Shown here: positions 59,254 to 64,000 of the stretch, in pieces
How the letters are laid out: every line of letters starts with the position of its first letter
Position numbering within the stretch: position 1 is the first letter of the stretch
Source: Brachynemurus nebulosus
Lineage: Eukaryota; Arthropoda; Insecta; Neuroptera; Myrmeleontidae
Reading direction: 5' to 3'
Assembly: GCA_035578155.1 (NCBI GenBank)
Contig: JAPWDM010000005.1
Coordinates: 13,792,832-13,856,831, forward strand
Length of the DNA stretch: 64,000 nucleotides
Made by a program: the position numbers and the translations under genes
Notes under the pieces: generated by a model
What the model was told of the DNA's origin: nothing
Seen by the model: the letters and a program-made list of their open reading frames with translations, nothing else
Database searches by the model: none

Positions 59254-59381
59254 AATTTAAATGTCTTTTTTTAATTTCACAAATATTTCATAAACCAAGC
59301 AGCAAAATTGAAGTAAATAAATCTCAATTACAACTATGAAATTGTGTACAAAAAAAAATTAAGAAATAAATGAATATTATG

Positions 59382-59855
59382 TAGGGAAGGGGTAAAACGG
59401 GGTACTTAAGAAATCGTTATGGTCTTAAGGACTGAAATATGCTGAATCTTATTATTTTCAGTCGTAATTAAAGTAAAATAATCAAATTTCGAGCTGCCAT
59501 AAGAAAAAAAAAATTTTTTGCGGGCGAAATGGGGTACCCCTTAGTAATGTAAGATTATAAATATATTCATAAGAAAACGGAGCTACTAAATAATAATATT
59601 TTTTAGGAGTAATTTACGTAAAACGAACCACCATTTATATTAGTAGTGGATGCAGAGGCGAACAATAATTATTTTTTTAATATTTCTTACTACATAAAGT
59701 TATATTTTCAATACTTTTTGTAAATATTGATATATTATAATATACTTATTTATAATATATTTATTTGGTTTTCAATATTATCAAATTTGAAAATTTAAAA
59801 ATTGTTATCATATTTTTGGGGTACCCCATTTTGCCCCCCCCCCTCCTTCCCCCTA
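59382..59855. mobile_element. TA-target element with TIR GGG(G)AAGG..GGGGTACC
   Basis: Element 59384-59853 flanked by TA. Left end GGGAAGGGGTAAAACGGGGT; the complement of the right end begins GGGGGAAGGAGGGG and continues to GCAAAATGGGGTACC. Internal GGGGTACCCC words. Same TA-GGGG design as 32418-33358 and 60321-61671. No coding sequence. Confidence 0.88.
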
Positions 59856-60318
59856 TTGCCCCCTTATTAGACTGGTTGTATCTCTTCGTATTGTTCCACC
59901 ACGCATTTGAATGTAATATTTGAGTGACTCATTCATTAATATTAGCATCATCATTATCATCATCAGTTACATAGTTGATCGTTCATTTATGTCTTTCTCC
60001 GTCTAAATTATTAGCACGTCTGTGACGCTCATAAATATTATTTCCATTCGTGTCAATAAAGAATCAATTAAGCAAAATTTATTTGTTGCTTTTTTTGCAA
60101 ATTATAAAAATTATAAGAAGTAACTAATAAGGTGTGTATACACGCCTAATTTTTAATTATATGTTTGAGTAAATACTCACAGGTTCAGACGTTGGGGCAC
60201 CGGTTTTGTTGAAATTTTTCAGGTCGTAGGGAACCACTGACAGATAGATGTATATTTTGGGAGATTACCTTGACAGTACATGTTGGGAAATTTTTTAATC
60301 ATCAGCCAAAATATACAG
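59856..60318. other. AT-rich DNA, no gene recognised
   Basis: Nothing recognised. Confidence 0.5.
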
Positions 60319-61673
60319 TAGGGGAGAGGTGTGTCAGTAGTAACAGTGGATCAATTGTTACTTCTAAATTTGCGAGACATTTATCAATCCTATTGAGGTG
60401 TATTGCGTATCATAAGGTGGCTCCTCAAGTTGTACTTTACTGACAAAACTTTCAGTTAATACCATGTGGCGGTTTTCTCTCAGCAATGCCAAATGTGTTT
60501 ATTTATATAAGCTAATTGTAAATTTTGAGTTGGTTGACAATTTTTTGATTTTTGTAGTAAATACCTCATCACTTGGAAGTAAAATGATTTTATTGGAAAC
60601 ACAAACAAACAAATAATATTATCAAATAGGTAATTTCGCTTTTTTAATCATAATTAAAATTTTATGAATTTTTTTATAAAATTAAACAGCACTGCAACAA
60701 CAGTTACAAATTCAGTAGTGTCAATTGTAACATGTTACAACTGACATTCCAGTAGTTTTATATATCCACAATTTTTCTTCTTAGTATTTTAAATTTAAGG
60801 AACTGAGCACATAGAGCCGAGAGTGAGTATAGGCTTTTAAATAAAGTTTAAAACTACGGTTTTTCAGAATTCTAATTTTTGAGGATTAATTTTACATTTT
60901 ATCGCTAATAAAATCTTTCTTAGTTTACATTATTATTTTTCTAAATAATGTTTTGTATAGTGTTAAAAATTTATGTTAAACAAAATTAAACTTTATATTT
61001 TTTCAGGTATGAATCGAATGATAAAGGTAAACGGTTTCCATTAATAATTTAAAAAAGAAAAGAAAAATACCTTCCATTAATGGTTACACTTTGGGAAAAT
61101 CCGTTTGTTTTTTGTATCGATTTTCGGTTACGGTTATCGTTAGATTCAAAGCTACCACGATTTGTTTTGTCTGTTGGATCAGTCTTTAATCTAATTCAGG
61201 CTATTTTAAAATAAAAAAATGCTATATAAAGCAAAACATAAACTAGGATAGGAACCGTATTCGATAATGTATACCTGAATGTCGTTAGAAGAGTAATAGA
61301 AGGAAAAAAAATCAGGCCTGTTGCTAGAGACTGTGGTATTTGTCACCTTACTCACTCAATAAGTAAGGAAGAATTTTGGAAACCAAATTAATTATAATAA
61401 CTAACATGTAAATTCCACTAAATAATGAGTGTTACAATTGAACCTAAACCCTGTAACAATTGGTCCTCTGACGGTGACGATTGTAACATTACACTTTGGT
61501 CCACATAAATGCAGTTATTTCAGTTATGAACCAACATAGAATATTTTTGTGCGGCTTATTCAAAACCTGAAAGATGTCCGTATCTTGTGTCAAAAATTTA
61601 ATTCCCTGTGATTAATAAATACAAAGTTACGCCTGTATATTTTTTTTGTTACTACTGACACACCTCTCCCCTA
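60319..61673. mobile_element. TA-target element with TIR GGGGAGAGGTGTGTCAGTAG
   Basis: Element 60321-61671 flanked by TA. Inverted ends identical over 25 bp (GGGGAGAGGTGTGTCAGTAG...). Internal repeats of TGTAACAATTG-like words (near 60354, 60720, 61430, 61455 and 61484). Around 61280-61375 the plus strand reads VVRRVIEGKKIRPVARDCGI, resembling the helix-turn-helix of pogo/Tigger transposases, so this may be a deleted pogo-like element. Confidence 0.88.
61270..61390 (+). pseudogene. Possible pogo-like transposase HTH remnant
   Basis: The frame from about 61271 reads YLNVVRRVIEGKKIRPVARD followed by CGICHLTHSISKEEFWKPN and a stop. The order of a basic helix, a P-V/I-R-x-A-A-x-x-x-G-h core and a short helix fits the N-terminal DNA-binding domain of pogo/Tigger transposases. 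It is only about 35 residues and has no catalytic part. Weak but consistent with the TA target. Confidence 0.4.
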
Positions 61674-62959
61674 CTCATTTTAATACTAATATTGTCTCGT
61701 TCTTCGGGACTCTGCAGCAACCTATGTTCCAGAATATGTTGGAAAATCTGCGCAATCGTTATGAACACAGCCTACAGCGCAATGACAATAAGACTAACAT
61801 AATTTCCAGTGCTGTATATTTTAGCGCATACTGTATATTTTGCAATGTTAACAAAATTTGAAATATAATATTAAAGGATATAGGTAATGTAGATTTTAAG
61901 GAACTGAACTTCGCTTTTTTATAAAATTTTGTTAAATACATAATCATCGAAATGGGGATACAATTCCCGTTGAATTTATTACATAATTATATCCTTGATA
62001 TATCCATGGATATAAGTAATATTTACATATTGCAGTTTAATATCTAGATTCGAAAGCAAAAATATATATTTAAAAAAAAAAATAAATAAATATGAATGAA
62101 TTCTCATATTTTAGTAATTACAAATACGGCTATATACAATTAAGTGTGGGCTTTTGATTAGTAAAATAAAAAGATTGATTAAAAAAGTACGTATATGCCA
62201 TTTTTTACACCTACTTATAAATGGTTAATAAATGATTGAGTACAAAAACAGTGGCGATTTGAATGAAAGTTTCAAATACACACATCTTATTGTCAAATTA
62301 TCATATTTTATTGTCAGCAAAAATCGATAACTATCGCTCTAATAATCAAATAATAATTTTTTTGACAGTTTTGAAATAACTCAATTTATGTATTTGCTCA
62401 AAAATGATTGAATATTTTTTTGCTGCATTATTATTTTATATCTCTTTTTATTAAATAGCCTTTGTTTTGTGTTTTTTCGTTAACAATTCATTTTTTTTTT
62501 CATAATATATGTTAAAATTTCTAATTTTTATAATACAAGTGTAAAATTACCCGAGAGCATATGTTGAAGGCGTTAAATATAAAAAATTAAAAACGAGGAT
62601 ATCGTATATTTCTACATAATACTATTACAAACATTTTTTTTTTTAGTTTAAAAAATTAAATTAATATTTATCTACTTTAATGTACTATTTTGTGATTTCA
62701 AGGAGTTTCCAAAATGACACATTTTTTTTTTATGTTTATGATCAGGCGCCATCCATCTTGACGCGATATTTTGAGACCGAAGGCAATCTTTGACACATAT
62801 AAAATGTTTGCAATTGTTTCTAAATCAACTTAATTTTAACCAATATAAATTAAAAATGTTGCCAAAGGGGCAGGACACATAGCTTCCACGTAGTTAGATT
62901 AACTGCATTTAATGTCAAATTACACATGCACCGTAGGTAATGAAATTTATAGGACACCA
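61674..62959. other. AT-rich DNA, no gene recognised
   Basis: Opposed short frames at 61646-61861 and 61759-61947 have no recognised motif. Confidence 0.45.
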
Positions 62960-63215
62960 CACATGATCTAAGTCTCAAAATATGAATTTGACGGTAACAT
63001 CATGGCTACCATTCCTCCAATTTCAATAAAATTCCTAGGGGATCATCTAGAAACCAACTCACATAATTTCTAAAAATTTCATCAATATCGACCGAATAGT
63101 TCCGAAATTATGCGACTTGGTGGAATTTTCGGACACACAAACGGACAGACTAACAGAGAGACAAATGCTTGCGCTACTTTAGTAGTCTTGGAAGTAAAAT
63201 ATAAAAGTTACAATT
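62960..63215 (+). repeat. Retroposon-tail repeat, second copy
   Basis: GGTAACATCATGGCTACCAT, TCGACCGAATAGTTCCGAAATT and GGACAGACTAACAGAGAGAC correspond to the tail at 44220-44470. No poly-A here. Confidence 0.5.
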
Positions 63216-63239
63216 TTATATCTGTTATAATAATAAATT

Positions 63240-63990
63240 TCAAACACTGACTGACTTAATAAATTTCTAACACTGACTGACTGACAGACAACGCACAGCT
63301 TGAACCGTTGGGTTTAGAAGAATGAAATTTTGCGTAGGTGTTCCCCAATCCCTAAGCGTGTTTGAAGAAAACTGTGGATAGCAGTGTGCCAACGAGTGGT
63401 TGATACCGCTTAAGGCATTTAGTTAGTCGCTGTCGGTCACTCAATGCACAACGCATTATGTTGTATTGTTGGACCATTGTTAGCTTGGACCGCACCTTGC
63501 TCCGTCCGACAATACGTGTTTTGTAATTGTGTCTGTGACAACTAACACAGTTGCAAAGATCAAACCAACACCACTACACACAGTGTGTACCTACACAGCA
63601 TAGTGGTGGGAAATAGAGGGGATTTTTTGTCTACATTGGTATCACTAGTGCAGAGATAGCAACTTGGCTTCTGATTATTCTGTGGTGTTCCCTATGTAAC
63701 GTAGATGAGCACTAAGAAAGGATTTTTGAAAATTCGTCAAGTGGGTTTAATAGGGGATAAAAATTTGTATGTAAATTCGTTATTTTTGATGTTAGTGGTA
63801 TGTAAAAATATGTTACTCTATGGCTATTAAAATAAATAATATATTATTGAATAAATCATTAACACTGACCGACAGAAAACGCATTGCCTAAACTGTTGGG
63901 TTTAGAAGGACGAAATTTAGCACAGGAGATATGAAAATTAGCGTTTAGGCTTCTATTTATAAATAAAAGTCAGTTGTGTAAACGTTTCTG
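63240..63990 (+). repeat. Direct repeats of an AACACTGAC..GACAG module
   Basis: AACACTGACTGACTGACAG...CCGTTGGGTTTAGAAGAATG at about 63270-63345 recurs as AACACTGACCGACAG...CTGTTGGGTTTAGAAGGACG at about 63860-63930. Between them, 63345-63430 is copy 2 of the GGATAGCAGT family seen at 52416. Probably one dispersed element, truncated by the window edge. Confidence 0.6.
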
Positions 63991-64000
63991 GAAGTTTATT

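Overview
The window looks like non-genic DNA of an insect-type animal genome. It is very AT-rich and has no operons, ribosome-binding sites or long open frames. It is dense with eukaryotic transposon relics: hAT, mariner, Tc1-like, pogo-like, PIF/Harbinger-like and piggyBac-like. It also holds (TA)n microsatellites, Pol III (tRNA-like) sequences and short exon-like islands bounded by GT/AG signals. The mix fits a sap-feeding hemipteran or a similar insect, but that placement is inference. I see no bacterial, organellar or viral gene set and no intact transposase.

Layout. 1-10 kb: a long-TIR element carrying a (TA)n tract, a satellite-like repeat with TGACGTCA cores, a hAT element with a decayed ZMYM-type transposase (4071-4999), and a hAT-like element with a TTAA element nested in it (7073-7979). 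10-20 kb: hAT-type elements with word-like subterminal arrays, a hairpin with two perfect 99-bp arms (15565-15808), and a TA-target element that contains a mariner and itself interrupts an older repeat. 20-30 kb: purine-rich sequence, a TTAA element inside another repeat, a 290-bp inverted duplication next to a 138-codon frame, an ATTCGAA-word hAT element, a tRNA-derived SINE and a hAT MITE. 30-40 kb: a possible exon (31871-32040), two TA-target elements abutting on one shared TA (32416-34247), and pogo-, Harbinger- and piggyBac-like MITEs. 40-50 kb: a 1.3-kb hAT, a poly-A-tailed retroposon end, a hAT nested in a Harbinger-like MITE, and the best candidate host exons (45946-46223). 50-64 kb: a 66-bp perfect hairpin, a hAT with a BED-type transposase start inserted in the satellite, a broken Tc1-like element, an almost intact tRNA-Thr-like gene, and two more TA-GGGG elements.

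No pathway is visible. What can be read is insertion history. Most elements have recognisable target-site duplications, and several insertions can be dated relative to one another because a paralogous empty copy of the target lies elsewhere in the window. Possible host content is limited to four short exon-like islands of unknown function. Boundaries, frames and splice sites were read by eye; family names below superfamily level are tentative.
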